Shown: positions 23,351 to 32,340, counted from the first letter of the stretch. The stretch: DNA of 37,633 nt from an uncultured Treponema sp. (GCA_937902125.1 CALDIB010000079.1:1-37633), one strand, 5' to 3'. Translations and numbers: made by a program. Notes: generated by a model not told the origin, from the letters alone.

Positions 23351-24460
23351 TTATTGAACGGTAAGCCGCTCCTTTTCTTGGTTCAGAACGCTCAAGGCCA
23401 AAGTCGTTCCGTGGGGAACAGCGTAGGGAACAGCAATCTCTCCGCCAATGTGCTTGAACGAAGCCAAAGTGTAGGATGCTCCATCAGGCGGAAAGGCCTC
23501 AAGCTTTACAGGAACGGCAAGAGGATAGCGGGAAACTGTGGCGGTAAAAATTCCGTTCGTCCATTTTGAGACGTCTCCTTCCTTAACGCCGGCAACTTCG
23601 TCTTCGGTGCGTCCCTTAATATTTGCGTCAACAAGAGTGTCTCCGCTAAAAGCCGCGTTCAGCTGGGGCAAAGCGAATTCAAGAGTGATTCTTGAATATT
23701 CCTTTACTTGAGAATTTTCCGCGATTGATTGGCTGACTACAGCCCCCGGAAGCTCGTCGCCGGAAGCCAAATGGCTTTTAAAGTCAAAGAGCAAAGAAGT
23801 TTTTCCCATGCCTTCCAAAATTTCGGCGATTGTTTTTCCCACGTAATTTTCAACAGAAACCAAGGCGGCGTTGGGGCCGCTGGAAACAATAAGCTGCAAT
23901 TCCACAGGCTGAGTGATTGGCGTTCCTTCCGCCGGCTCTTGTTCCAAAATTGTTCCAACGGGAGAAGAATCCATTTTAAATACGGGATTTGCGATTGTGA
24001 TTTGGGGAGTGTCAACGCCGCCGTAAAGCGCGTCCAACTTGTTCTTGAGCGCGTCCAAATTTGTTCCCACGTAATTTCCCACATGGTCAATCATAACGCC
24101 GCGGCTTACCACCAAAGTGACTCGGCGGCCGGCCTTTACAATGCTTCCGGAGCGGGGATTTTGCGAAAGAACTTGTCCCGCCTGTCCCGGCAAGTCGCTG
24201 TAGCGCAACTGCAATTTTGGATAAAGCTCTTTTTCCTGCATTTCAAGCAAGGCGCGGGTCAAGTTTTTTCCTGTTACGTCCGGCACCAAAACTTGTTCGT
24301 AGCCCTTGTTGGCAAAAAAGAAAACGGCCAGCGCCGTCACAAACATCAAGACAAAAGCCGCGATTGTGTAAGCGATGAAGGCCGGCGAGCTTTTTTGCAA
24401 GTCCGCCTCCATTTCGTTCAATGAAACTCCGGCGTCTTTTATTTTATTCTTTATGTCCAT
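23351..24460 (-). CDS. PASTA-domain membrane protein without a kinase domain
   Basis: The 369-residue protein has a 25-residue cytoplasmic start, one membrane helix (about 26-50) and three PASTA-type repeats outside (VLVPDVTGKNLTRALLEMQ from 57, then HVGNYVGTNLDALKNKLD, then VENYVGKTIAEILEGMG). PASTA domains bind muropeptides or penicillin-binding proteins. The N-terminal kinase of PknB-like proteins is absent. The C-terminal 90 residues are unassigned. GGAG precedes the ATG by 7 nt. It leads the operon with aroDE, rpiA and the pseudouridine synthase gene. Confidence 0.88.
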   Translation of the reverse strand: MDIKNKIKDAGVSLNEMEADLQKSSPAFIAYTIAAFVLMFVTALAVFFFANKGYEQVLVPDVTGKNLTRALLEMQEKELYPKLQLRYSDLPGQAGQVLSQNPRSGSIVKAGRRVTLVVSRGVMIDHVGNYVGTNLDALKNKLDALYGGVDTPQITIANPVFKMDSSPVGTILEQEPAEGTPITQPVELQLIVSSGPNAALVSVENYVGKTIAEILEGMGKTSLLFDFKSHLASGDELPGAVVSQSIAENSQVKEYSRITLEFALPQLNAAFSGDTLVDANIKGRTEDEVAGVKEGDVSKWTNGIFTATVSRYPLAVPVKLEAFPPDGASYTLASFKHIGGEIAVPYAVPHGTTLALSVLNQEKERLTVQ

Positions 24461-24484
24461 ATTTCGCTCCGTAAAGGTGGAATA

Positions 24485-24513
24485 ATTTTAGCAGAAAAGG
24501 GGAATAAATTCAA
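24485..24513 (-). promoter_or_regulatory. promoter of the PASTA-aroDE-rpiA operon
   Basis: TTGAAT (24508-24513) and TAAAAT (24485-24490) are 17 nt apart on the minus strand. The leader would be about 18 nt and contains GGAG, unlike the leaderless promoters elsewhere in the window. Confidence 0.7.
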
Positions 24514-24563
24514 TGGGAAAGAAAAAAGGCTGTAAAAGAAAAAACTAAATCGCCTCTTACGCC

Positions 24564-24962
24564 ATGTTCCTACAAGAAAATTTTCAAATACAAATGAAGC
24601 CCGCCGGAACAGAAACAATAAACGGAATGAAAGGCGCTCGCTCAGAAATCTCGCTTCCAACTTTTACTTTTGACTCAGAAGTTCAAAACGAAATTTTCAC
24701 CGAAATTTCAATCCAAAAACAACAGTATGCCACAGGCGTTCAGCCAATGCTTTATGTGATGATTCCCGCGCAAGCCTTTGACAACTCCAATGATATAGTC
24801 GGAAACAATTCCAGCAAAATACCGCTCGGTTACTACACAATTGCGTCAAAGGAAAAAGCTGAAATTTTTCTAAAAATCTTTTCTTATTTCGGTCTTTGTT
24901 CAGAAAAACACCAACACGACGTTTTGGAAATATTAAAGATTATTTGTGACAACGCATTTTAA
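24564..24962 (+). CDS. small protein of unknown function
   Basis: The 132-residue reading frame has codon use like its neighbours and fills the gap between the divergent PASTA gene and the convergent fmt gene, ending 3 nt from the fmt stop. There is no signal peptide or membrane segment, and no family was recognised. The C-terminal third is helical (KEKAEIFLKIFSYFGLC) with Cys and His residues. No good promoter or ribosome-binding site was found before the ATG at 24564; a second ATG ten codons in is possible. It may be a real orphan gene or a spurious frame. Confidence 0.55.
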   Translation: MFLQENFQIQMKPAGTETINGMKGARSEISLPTFTFDSEVQNEIFTEISIQKQQYATGVQPMLYVMIPAQAFDNSNDIVGNNSSKIPLGYYTIASKEKAEIFLKIFSYFGLCSEKHQHDVLEILKIICDNAF

Positions 24963-24965
24963 AAA

Positions 24966-26057
24966 TCACCCTAGCCGCGTTCCAACAAAGTCGCGCGCGC
25001 CGTTCATAAAGTCCTTGTAGCCCATCGCCTTTTTTTGCTGGCGCTGCAGCTCGGTGACGCATAAAAGGCCGTCGCCGCACTGGACAAGGATTCCGCGCTT
25101 TTTGTCAAAGGCCGTCACGGTTCCGGGAACGGCGGGTTGGCCTTGCGCGCTTGGTTGAACGACCGCGGCGGCTTGGACGGCGGTTTGGCCTTGCGAACCG
25201 TTTTGGTTCGCGCCCGCAGTTTGTCCGTCTTGCGAACAATCGGTGTCCAAAGGCGCGGCTTTCAAAATCTTAAGGGTTTCGCCGCCCTCGCCGCCGATTC
25301 TTGTCCAAGCGCCCGGCTCGCTGGTGTAGGCCCGGACAGCCGCCGCGATTTTTGTCGCGCTGTCGTTCCAATTTATAAGAGCGTCGTTTTTTGAAATTGT
25401 CTTTGTGTAAGAAGGCTCTCCCTCTTGCGCGCGGCCTTTTGCAAGAACGCCAGAACCCGAACTTTGGGCGGCTTCGTTTAAAAGGGCTTCCAGCAAAGCG
25501 GCGGCTATTTGGGCGCTTTTGTCCAAAAGGCTGTCAGCGGTTTCCGTTCCGTCAAGCGCGATAATTTCTTGCGCCAAAATTTCGCCCTCGTCCATGCCCA
25601 GCGCCAAAGTCTGGACTGTCACGCCGGTTTCGGAATCGCAATTTAAAATCGCCGCCGGAACAGGAGTGGCTCCCCGATACTTGGGCAAAAGCGAAGGATG
25701 AACATTGACTCCGCCCGCCTTAAAAAGAGACAAAAATTTTGGCCCGAAAATTTTTCCGTAGGCGAAGCACACAAGCGCGTCAAAGCCTTGGGCGGAAATT
25801 TCTTCCCGCGCGGCCCCGTCCAATTTTTGCGGGCAAAAAACTGGAAGCCCTCTTTCTTGGGCAAGAAGGCCGACGTCAGTGGGAACAAGTTCCTTGTGGC
25901 GGCCTTTCGCGCTTGGCGGGTTAGTCAAAACTCCCGCGATTTTCCAGCCGGATTCTTGGGCTTGCTCCCCATTTCCAAAGGCGTCGGATTTTTCAAGGAG
26001 AAGCTTCAATGTTTTTGCCGCGGGCGCGGGGCTTCCTGCGTATAAAATTTTAAGCAT
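24966..26057 (-). CDS. fmt: methionyl-tRNA formyltransferase
   Basis: The 363-residue protein has Asn118 and His120 in NVHPSLLPKYRG, and LALGMDEGEI with the catalytic Asp, marking the formyl transfer site that uses 10-formyltetrahydrofolate to formylate initiator Met-tRNA. The family is usually about 310-320 residues. The extra length is a Gln/Ala/Gly-rich insert at residues 271-310 (DNA 25128-25247) inside the C-terminal tRNA-binding domain, which resumes with PGTVTAFDKKRGILVQC. The start overlaps the def stop by 8 nt. Confidence 0.94.
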   Translation of the reverse strand: MLKILYAGSPAPAAKTLKLLLEKSDAFGNGEQAQESGWKIAGVLTNPPSAKGRHKELVPTDVGLLAQERGLPVFCPQKLDGAAREEISAQGFDALVCFAYGKIFGPKFLSLFKAGGVNVHPSLLPKYRGATPVPAAILNCDSETGVTVQTLALGMDEGEILAQEIIALDGTETADSLLDKSAQIAAALLEALLNEAAQSSGSGVLAKGRAQEGEPSYTKTISKNDALINWNDSATKIAAAVRAYTSEPGAWTRIGGEGGETLKILKAAPLDTDCSQDGQTAGANQNGSQGQTAVQAAAVVQPSAQGQPAVPGTVTAFDKKRGILVQCGDGLLCVTELQRQQKKAMGYKDFMNGARDFVGTRLG

Positions 26058-26631
26058 TGTTTTTCTTGGCCTTTTTTGCAGCTATCTTTGCCGCGATTCT
26101 TTTTGCCTTGGCTTCTTTTTCGGCGGCCTTTTGCGCCGCGCGCTCAGCCCTTTTCGCAAACTGTTCCGCTGTTTTCTTGGCAAATTCCTCGTCGCCACGG
26201 TCAATGAAAATCACGCCGTCAAGGTGGTCGTTTTCATGCTGAATGATTCTGGCCAAAAGTCCGTCGGCTTCCAAGACAAAGCGCTTTCCGTTTTGGTCCT
26301 GCGCCTGCACCGTGACTTTTGACGGCCGCATGATGTTTTCGTAAACTTGCGGAACGCTAAGGCAGCCCTCTTCGTAGGGAACGGAATCGTCGGAAGTTTT
26401 GACGATTTGCGGATTGATGAAAACCCTGCGAACGTCGTCGTCGGCAATCGCCACGAACATTCTTATGTTCTTTCCAATTTGCGGGCAGGCAAGGCCCACC
26501 CCGTTGGCCTCAATCATCGTCTCAAACATTTCGTCGGCAAGGGCGCGCAAATCGTCGTTGATTTCCTCGTCCTTTATCGGAAGAGATTTTTGGCGGAGAA
26601 CTTCTTCTCCCAATTTATAAATTTTCATCAT
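26050..26631 (-). CDS. def: peptide deformylase
   Basis: The 193-residue protein has all three deformylase motifs: GVGLACPQIG (44-53), EEGCLSVP (87-94, metal ligand Cys90) and HENDH (132-136, metal ligands His132 and His136 with Glu133). It removes the formyl group that Fmt, encoded next, adds. Residues 151-193 form a Lys/Ala/Glu-rich helical tail beyond the core, possibly for ribosome contact. The ATG overlaps the hisD stop by 4 nt. Confidence 0.95.
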   Translation of the reverse strand: MMKIYKLGEEVLRQKSLPIKDEEINDDLRALADEMFETMIEANGVGLACPQIGKNIRMFVAIADDDVRRVFINPQIVKTSDDSVPYEEGCLSVPQVYENIMRPSKVTVQAQDQNGKRFVLEADGLLARIIQHENDHLDGVIFIDRGDEEFAKKTAEQFAKRAERAAQKAAEKEAKAKRIAAKIAAKKAKKNNA

Positions 26632-27989
26632 AGCCTAATCCTCGCGGCCCTGGCGTGTCCGGCCAAGCCTTCAGCGTCTCCCAAAAGGCCGGCGGCCTTG
26701 GCGCTTTTTTGCGGCCCTTCCTTGCCAGGTTCAGTTCTTAAAGTTGTGACGGTTTTTATAAAGGCTCTGACGCTCAAGCCGCCTGTGTATCTGGCCGAGC
26801 CGCTAGTGGGAAGCGTGTGGTTCAAGCCCGCCGCGTAGTCGCCAAAGACTTCCGCCGCTCCGTGGCCGACAAAAAGGGAACCGTAATTGCGAACGATTTT
26901 TTTCGCGGTCTCCAAATTTTCACCGGGATCCATGGCAAGCTCCAAGTGTTCAGGCGCCTTTTTGTTCGCGATTTCGCAAGCCTCTTTTATTGAAGGCGCG
27001 ATTATTATTTTTCCAAAACTGTCAACGCTTTGGCGGGCTGTGGCGGCGGTGGGCAAGTCAGCCAATTGCGCCTCAATCTCTTTTTGGACGGCCTTGGCCA
27101 ATTCCGCGCTGTCAGTGACAAGAATGGGCTGAGCCACAATGTCGTGCTCGGCTTGGGCGAGCAAGTCCGCCGCCAGCCATTTGGGATTGGCGCTTTTGTC
27201 GGCCACCACAAAAACTTCTGTGGGCCCGGCAAGCATGTCTATTCCCACGGCGCCGTAAACCAAGCGCTTCGCTTCCGCCACAAATTTGTTTCCCGGCCCC
27301 ACCACAACGTCAACCTTGGGAATGGACTGGGTTCCAAAAGCCATGGCTCCAACGGCCTGCGCTCCTCCGCAGGCAAAAACCCTGTCGGCGCCGCAAATGA
27401 AGGCGGCGGCCATAATGCCTTTGTCGGCGTAAGGCTTTCCGCCAGTAAAGGGCTTTCCGGGAACTCCGGCGCCTTGGCCTTTGGCGGCTTCCAAGTCGTC
27501 AGGGTGAACCCTAGGCGGCGTGCACATAATCACTTCTTGAACCCCAGCGGCCTTGGCCGGGGTGACGGTCATAATGACTGTGGAAAGCAAGGGAAAGCGG
27601 CCGGCGGGAACATAGACTCCGGCGCGGTCAACGGGAATGTTTTTCTGGCCAGTCCAAAGGCCCTTTTCCAATTCAATTTCAAATTCGTCAAAAGACTCCC
27701 GCTGCTTTTTCGCGAACCTAAAGGCAAGGTCGTGGGAATATTCCAAGGCGGCGTAAAGGTCTGGATTTTCCGCCTTCAGCTTGCCGGCGGCGGCCTCAAG
27801 CTCCTCCCTTGGAATCTCAAATTTAGCGGGAGAGGAAACGTCAAATTTGGCGCCGTATTCAAAAAGCGCCTTGTCGCCGTTTTTCTTCACATCGGACAAA
27901 ACGTCCTTAACAACGTCAATGGAGCCGCCGAAATCGCGGCCTTCAAAAAATTCTTTTTCAAGTTCTGACGCGCTGACAATCTTTATCAT
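26628..27989 (-). CDS. hisD: histidinol dehydrogenase
   Basis: The 453-residue protein is somewhat longer than the usual 430. It has PAGRFPLLSTVIMTVTPAK, ACGGAQAVGAMAFGT, VVGPGNKFVAEAKR, DMLAGPTEVFVVAD, AEHD, the catalytic APEHLE and GLNHTLPTSGSARY. It catalyses the last two oxidations of histidine synthesis with NAD and zinc. No other his gene is in view, and its operon partners def and fmt belong to translation. AAGGA precedes the ATG. Start of a three-gene operon. Confidence 0.93.
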   Translation of the reverse strand: MIKIVSASELEKEFFEGRDFGGSIDVVKDVLSDVKKNGDKALFEYGAKFDVSSPAKFEIPREELEAAAGKLKAENPDLYAALEYSHDLAFRFAKKQRESFDEFEIELEKGLWTGQKNIPVDRAGVYVPAGRFPLLSTVIMTVTPAKAAGVQEVIMCTPPRVHPDDLEAAKGQGAGVPGKPFTGGKPYADKGIMAAAFICGADRVFACGGAQAVGAMAFGTQSIPKVDVVVGPGNKFVAEAKRLVYGAVGIDMLAGPTEVFVVADKSANPKWLAADLLAQAEHDIVAQPILVTDSAELAKAVQKEIEAQLADLPTAATARQSVDSFGKIIIAPSIKEACEIANKKAPEHLELAMDPGENLETAKKIVRNYGSLFVGHGAAEVFGDYAAGLNHTLPTSGSARYTGGLSVRAFIKTVTTLRTEPGKEGPQKSAKAAGLLGDAEGLAGHARAARIRL

Positions 27990-28014
27990 GGCCTTTTCCT
28001 TTTTATGGAGAAAA

Positions 28015-28043
28015 ATTATAGCAAAAAATCAGGGCTTGCTCAA
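28015..28043 (-). promoter_or_regulatory. hisD-def-fmt promoter
   Basis: TTGAGC (28038-28043) and a perfect TATAAT (28015-28020) are 17 nt apart on the minus strand. The leader is about 19 nt and contains AAGGA. Confidence 0.75.
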
Positions 28044-28089
28044 TCACCAATTCCCATGAAAAAAAACTTGCGCTCCAAATGCTTTTTCA

Positions 28090-28119
28090 TTGACACAAAT
28101 CGCAATTCCGCGCCATAAT
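28090..28119 (+). promoter_or_regulatory. promoter of the MFS transporter pair
   Basis: A perfect TTGACA (28090-28095) and CATAAT (28114-28119) are 18 nt apart. The -10 ends 8 nt before the ATG at 28128 and no ribosome-binding site is present. Confidence 0.75.
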
Positions 28120-28127
28120 AAAAAACT

Positions 28128-29426
28128 ATGAATTTACCAGAAAACAAATGGCTCCGCGGCGCCATTCCGGCGCTGCTTTTGCACTGTTCAATCGGCACAG
28201 TTTACTGCTGGTCGGTTTTTAGTCAGGAAGTCGCCGCCTACATCGGCAGCTCAAAAAGCGCGGTGGAATGGGCGTTCTCTTTGGCGATTTTCTTCTTAGG
28301 AATGTCAGCCGCATTCTTGGGCGACTTTGTTGAAAAAGACATTCACAAAAGTTCCCTCATCGCCACTATTTTCTTTACAGTGGGAATGGTTGGAACTGGC
28401 GCCAGCATCTTGGCAAAATTCTTGCCCGGCGTCTTGATTTTTTACGGCGTGATTATGGGAATCGGCTTGGGAACAGGCTACCTTTCGCCGGTCAAGACTT
28501 TGATGCTTTGGTTCAAGGACAGAAAGGGCTTGGCCACAGGCTTGGCGGTGGCGGGTTTTGGCGCCGCCAAGGCCATAGCCTCTCCCATAATGCAAGCCAT
28601 TCTCAACAAGTTTGACAACAACCCGGCCTACATGTTCATAATCATGGGCTGCGTTTACTGCGTGATGATGTTCATCGGCCACTTGCTTCTTAAAAAGCCG
28701 GCCGGCTGGGTGGAAGCCCACGAAAAGCAAAGCGTCGCCGAATTCCTCAAGAAGTTTGGAAATAATTTCAAGACTTGCTTTTCAAACCGGGAATTTGTCG
28801 GCATCTGGCTCATGTTCTACATCAACATCGCTTGCGGCCTTGCCCTCATTTCACAAGAAAAGCCGATTTTGCAAACCACAGGCTTGGGCTTTATGACAAT
28901 CAGCGCCATTCAAACCGTAACCGCAATCGCCAACGCCGCCGGACGCTTGGGCTTTAGCGCCGCCGCCGACGGACTGAAAGACCGCAACACAATCTACAAG
29001 TGGATTTTCGCGCTTTCAATTTTGTTCACAGGAATCATCATCGCCACTCGCGGAATCGTCAACGGAGAAACGCCGGTTCTTATGGCCTTGTGCGTCGTTC
29101 TCCTTGTGGTTGTAAACGCTGGATACGGCGGCGGATTTTCAAACGTTCCCACTTTGCTCAGCGACCACTTTGGAATGAAGACAATCTCTTCTGTTCACGG
29201 AATGTGCCTTAGCGCTTGGGCCATCGCCGGCTTGACCGGAAATCAAATGGCCAGCTACATCGTGCGCCACACCGGAGAATTTGCTGAAAAAGTTTTGGCT
29301 GACGGCCGCAAAGTCAATGTAAACCCTGTGGGCTACCAAAACGTTCTTTATGTGACAATAGCGCTTTACATTGTGGCCATGATTATTTGCTGGACAATGG
29401 TCGGAAAGCCTCACAAGGAAGAATAG
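28128..29426 (+). CDS. MFS transporter, oxalate/formate antiporter (OFA) type
   Basis: The 432-residue protein shows about twelve membrane segments. The opening (LHCSIGTVYCWSVFSQEV) and GIGLGTGYLSPVKTLMLWF followed by DRKGLATGLAVAGFGAA match the OFA subgroup of the major facilitator superfamily, which exchanges small monocarboxylates such as formate, oxalate or lactate. The actual substrate cannot be read from sequence. It is the first gene of a pair; the second transporter starts 10 nt downstream. Confidence 0.85.
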   Translation: MNLPENKWLRGAIPALLLHCSIGTVYCWSVFSQEVAAYIGSSKSAVEWAFSLAIFFLGMSAAFLGDFVEKDIHKSSLIATIFFTVGMVGTGASILAKFLPGVLIFYGVIMGIGLGTGYLSPVKTLMLWFKDRKGLATGLAVAGFGAAKAIASPIMQAILNKFDNNPAYMFIIMGCVYCVMMFIGHLLLKKPAGWVEAHEKQSVAEFLKKFGNNFKTCFSNREFVGIWLMFYINIACGLALISQEKPILQTTGLGFMTISAIQTVTAIANAAGRLGFSAAADGLKDRNTIYKWIFALSILFTGIIIATRGIVNGETPVLMALCVVLLVVVNAGYGGGFSNVPTLLSDHFGMKTISSVHGMCLSAWAIAGLTGNQMASYIVRHTGEFAEKVLADGRKVNVNPVGYQNVLYVTIALYIVAMIICWTMVGKPHKEE

Positions 29427-29436
29427 CTTTAATTTT

Positions 29437-30636
29437 ATGGTGTCATTGCTACTGCCAATAATTTACGTCGCGTTCATAAGCCTAGGCCTTCCAGACTCGC
29501 TTTTGGGCGCGGCTTGGCCGGTAATGGGAAAGGCCCTGAACGCGCCTCTTTCGGCCGCCGGAATTGTCAGCATGACTATCGCCGGCGGAACGATTGTTTC
29601 AAGCCTTTCAAGCGATTTTGTCACAAGGAAATTTGGCGCGGGCCTTGTGACCGCCGTTTCAGTTTTGACAACCGCCGTGGCGCTGGCGGGATTTTCTTTG
29701 GCGCCAAATTTCTTGATTCTATGCTTATGGGCCGTTCCCTACGGCCTTGGAGCGGGCGCTGTTGACGCGGCCTTGAACAACTTTGTGGCCCTGCATTACA
29801 AGGCTCGGCACATGAGCTGGCTCCACTGCTTTTGGGGCGTGGGCGCCACCACAGGCCCCTGCGTAATGGCCTACTTTTTGACGCGGCCAATAAGCTATCA
29901 CGGCGGATACCGGGCCATATCAATTTTGCAAATAGTTCTTGCAAGCCTTTTATTTTTGAGCCTTCCCTTGTGGAAAAAAATGTCTCAAGGCTCTTCTCAA
30001 ATTCAAGACAATCCAAGCGAACAAGGCCAAAAAGAAAAAGGCCGCTCCCTCTCTTCAATCATAAAAATCAAGGGCGTTCCCTTAATCCTTATGGCCTTTT
30101 TTGGCTACTGCGCCTTGGAAACAACCACAGGCTTGTGGGCGGCCAGCTATTTAGTCAACTACAGAAATATAGAGCCTGAACTGGCCGCGCGATTCGCCTC
30201 CTTCTTTTATCTAGGAATCACAGGAGGAAGGTTCTTGAACGGATTTGTGGCGGAAAAGGCCGGCGACAAAAATATGATAAGGATTGGCGTTTTGACGGCG
30301 CTTGCGGGAATCGTCATGGCGGCCATTCCCCTTGGCTCAAACAACTTGGCCTTGGCCGGCCTTATAATAATCGGCTTGGGCTGCGCGCCAATTTATCCGT
30401 CTGTCATTCATTCAACGCCGGAAAATTTTGGCGCCGAAAATTCCCAGGCGATAATCGGCTTGCAAATGGCCAGCGCCTACACAGGAAGCACATTCATGCC
30501 GCCAGTCTTTGGCTTTGTGGCAAGCCGAGCGGGATTGCAACTTTATCCATTTTACCTTGCTCTCTTTGCCGCGCTAATTTATTTTGGAACAGAAGCGCTC
30601 AACAAGAGCGTAAAAAATCGCGGCATGTCAAAATAA
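29437..30636 (+). CDS. MFS transporter, FucP/YbjJ-like
   Basis: The 399-residue protein has about twelve membrane segments. GLPDSLLGAAWPVM at the first helix, PYGLGAGAVDAALNNFVA and MSWLHCFWGVGATTGP match the FucP/YbjJ-like sugar or unknown-substrate branch of the major facilitator superfamily. It is not a close copy of the transporter just upstream, so this is not a recent duplication. No good ribosome-binding site lies directly before the ATG, so translation may be coupled to the upstream gene. The 87 nt after it contain no convincing terminator. Confidence 0.83.
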   Translation: MVSLLLPIIYVAFISLGLPDSLLGAAWPVMGKALNAPLSAAGIVSMTIAGGTIVSSLSSDFVTRKFGAGLVTAVSVLTTAVALAGFSLAPNFLILCLWAVPYGLGAGAVDAALNNFVALHYKARHMSWLHCFWGVGATTGPCVMAYFLTRPISYHGGYRAISILQIVLASLLFLSLPLWKKMSQGSSQIQDNPSEQGQKEKGRSLSSIIKIKGVPLILMAFFGYCALETTTGLWAASYLVNYRNIEPELAARFASFFYLGITGGRFLNGFVAEKAGDKNMIRIGVLTALAGIVMAAIPLGSNNLALAGLIIIGLGCAPIYPSVIHSTPENFGAENSQAIIGLQMASAYTGSTFMPPVFGFVASRAGLQLYPFYLALFAALIYFGTEALNKSVKNRGMSK

Positions 30637-30723
30637 AACGAACAAAAAAACGGGGCGCCGGATTTTATAATCGCAAGATTGCAAGCGTATTTTTTAAAGC
30701 CTCAAGGCGCGCCGCGGACGGGC

Positions 30724-32337
30724 TTAAACAAACTCCATCTTTTCAGAATCAAACAAGCCCTTGGCCGTAATCTTTAATTTTGGAATTACAGGAAGAGACA
30801 TGAAGGCAAGGGTCATAAAGGGCGCTGTCAGCGGGCAGCCCAAGGCTTTGGCGAGGCGGGAAAGTTCCGAATATTTTTTTGCGGTTTTGGCGCAGGAAAC
30901 GTCGGCCATAATTCCGCCAACTTTTAAGGCCATGGCAAAAACTTTTTTTCCGTCGCAAAGGGCAAGGCCGCCCTTGTTTTCAACAATTTTGTTCACGCAC
31001 TTTACGATGGAATCGTCGTCCGTTCCCACGCAAATTATGTTGTGGGAATCGTGGGCCACGCAGCTGGCAAAAGCGCCCTTGCTCAAGCCAAATCCTTTGA
31101 CAAAAGCCGCGGCGGGCTTGGAGTCAAAATCATAGCGGTTGACGCAAACAATTTTAAGAACGTCGCCGTTGACATTGGACTTTAAAAATCCGTCTTCCAA
31201 GCGCGCGTTCAAAATCTCGCTTTCAGTAATCAACGCCTTGTCAAACGCCCTTATGGCGCGAACTTTCTCGGACGACGAAGGAAGAGCTATGTCGGCGGCT
31301 GAGATTTTTTTCCGATTAAAATTATTTATGGCCCTAACGCGGCCAACTCCAATCAAAGTTCTTTTTCCTTTTACCACAAGGCGGCCGTCAACCACAACTT
31401 TTAGAATGCTAAAATTGTCGATGTCTCCGTGAATTATAAAATCCGCCGGGTCTCCTTCTTGCAAAAGGCCGACGTCAAGCTTGTAATGGCGGACTGGATT
31501 TACTGTCGCCGCGCGCATCACGTCAAAAAAATCATAGTCTGCCTTTAAAAGCCTTATGACCATTTTGTAAATAAAGCCCTTCGCCAAATCGTCGGGATGC
31601 AAGTCGTCCACGCAAAGCATAAGGTTTTCCGGCGCGATTTTAAAAAGAGGCGCCAACGCGTCCAAGTTTTTTGCCGCCGAGCCTTCACGAATTTGAATTT
31701 TCATTCCCAGCTTGATTTTTTCCAAAGCCTCTTCAAGGGACTCGCATTCATGGTCGGTGGAAATTCCCGCCGCAACGTATTTTTTTAGCGTCTCGCCGGA
31801 CAGCAAGGGCGCGTGGCCGTCAATGGGCTTTCCCCGCTTTTTTGCGGCGGCGATTTTTGCCATCAATTCCTTTTCGCCATTGACCACGCCGGAAAAATTC
31901 ATCACCTCGGAAAGAGCCGCAACTTTGTCGCGGTCCAAAAGTCTGTCCACCGCGGCGCTGTCCAAAACCGCTCCGCCAATTTCAAAAGGAGACGAAGGAA
32001 CGCATGAAGGAACGCCAAAATAAATTTTCATGGGAGAGCGCGCCGCCTCGTTCAGCATAAAGTCAAAGCCTGCCTCTCCGCAAACATTCGTTATTTCATG
32101 GGGATCGGCCACCGCCGCCACAACTCCATGGCGCAAAGACTCCAACGCGAAATGCCGGGGCGTGACCATTCCGCTTTCTATGTGGACATGGGAATTTACA
32201 AGGCCGGGCAAAATGTAGGCCTTGGACTTGACTTGACAGCGCTCAATTTTTTTTATGCGGCCGTCTTGAACATGAAGCCTTCCGCTAAAAATTTCCCGCT
32301 TGACGACATCTACGATTTTTCCTTCGTATGTTTTCAT
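30724..32337 (-). CDS. ade: adenine deaminase
   Basis: The 537-residue amidohydrolase has the metal site LPGLVNSHVHIESGM, VADPHEITNVCG, and DGHAP, with CVDDLHPDDL further on and NPVRHYKLDVGLLQEGDPADF near the end of the barrel. The C-terminal third (FVKGFGLSKGAFASCVAHDSH and later) is the domain specific to adenine deaminase. It converts adenine to hypoxanthine and ammonia for purine salvage. It starts 3 nt after the ppk1 stop and is the last gene of its operon. Confidence 0.93.
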   Translation of the reverse strand: MKTYEGKIVDVVKREIFSGRLHVQDGRIKKIERCQVKSKAYILPGLVNSHVHIESGMVTPRHFALESLRHGVVAAVADPHEITNVCGEAGFDFMLNEAARSPMKIYFGVPSCVPSSPFEIGGAVLDSAAVDRLLDRDKVAALSEVMNFSGVVNGEKELMAKIAAAKKRGKPIDGHAPLLSGETLKKYVAAGISTDHECESLEEALEKIKLGMKIQIREGSAAKNLDALAPLFKIAPENLMLCVDDLHPDDLAKGFIYKMVIRLLKADYDFFDVMRAATVNPVRHYKLDVGLLQEGDPADFIIHGDIDNFSILKVVVDGRLVVKGKRTLIGVGRVRAINNFNRKKISAADIALPSSSEKVRAIRAFDKALITESEILNARLEDGFLKSNVNGDVLKIVCVNRYDFDSKPAAAFVKGFGLSKGAFASCVAHDSHNIICVGTDDDSIVKCVNKIVENKGGLALCDGKKVFAMALKVGGIMADVSCAKTAKKYSELSRLAKALGCPLTAPFMTLAFMSLPVIPKLKITAKGLFDSEKMEFV

Positions 32338-32340
32338 GAT

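Noticed and set aside
27030..27968. 312-codon plus-strand reading frame
   Set aside because: It is antisense to hisD and has no motif, promoter or ribosome-binding site.
30637..30723. Terminator between the MFS pair and ade
   Set aside because: There are T runs and short GC palindromes such as GGCGCGCC, but no stem long enough directly before a U tract on either strand.
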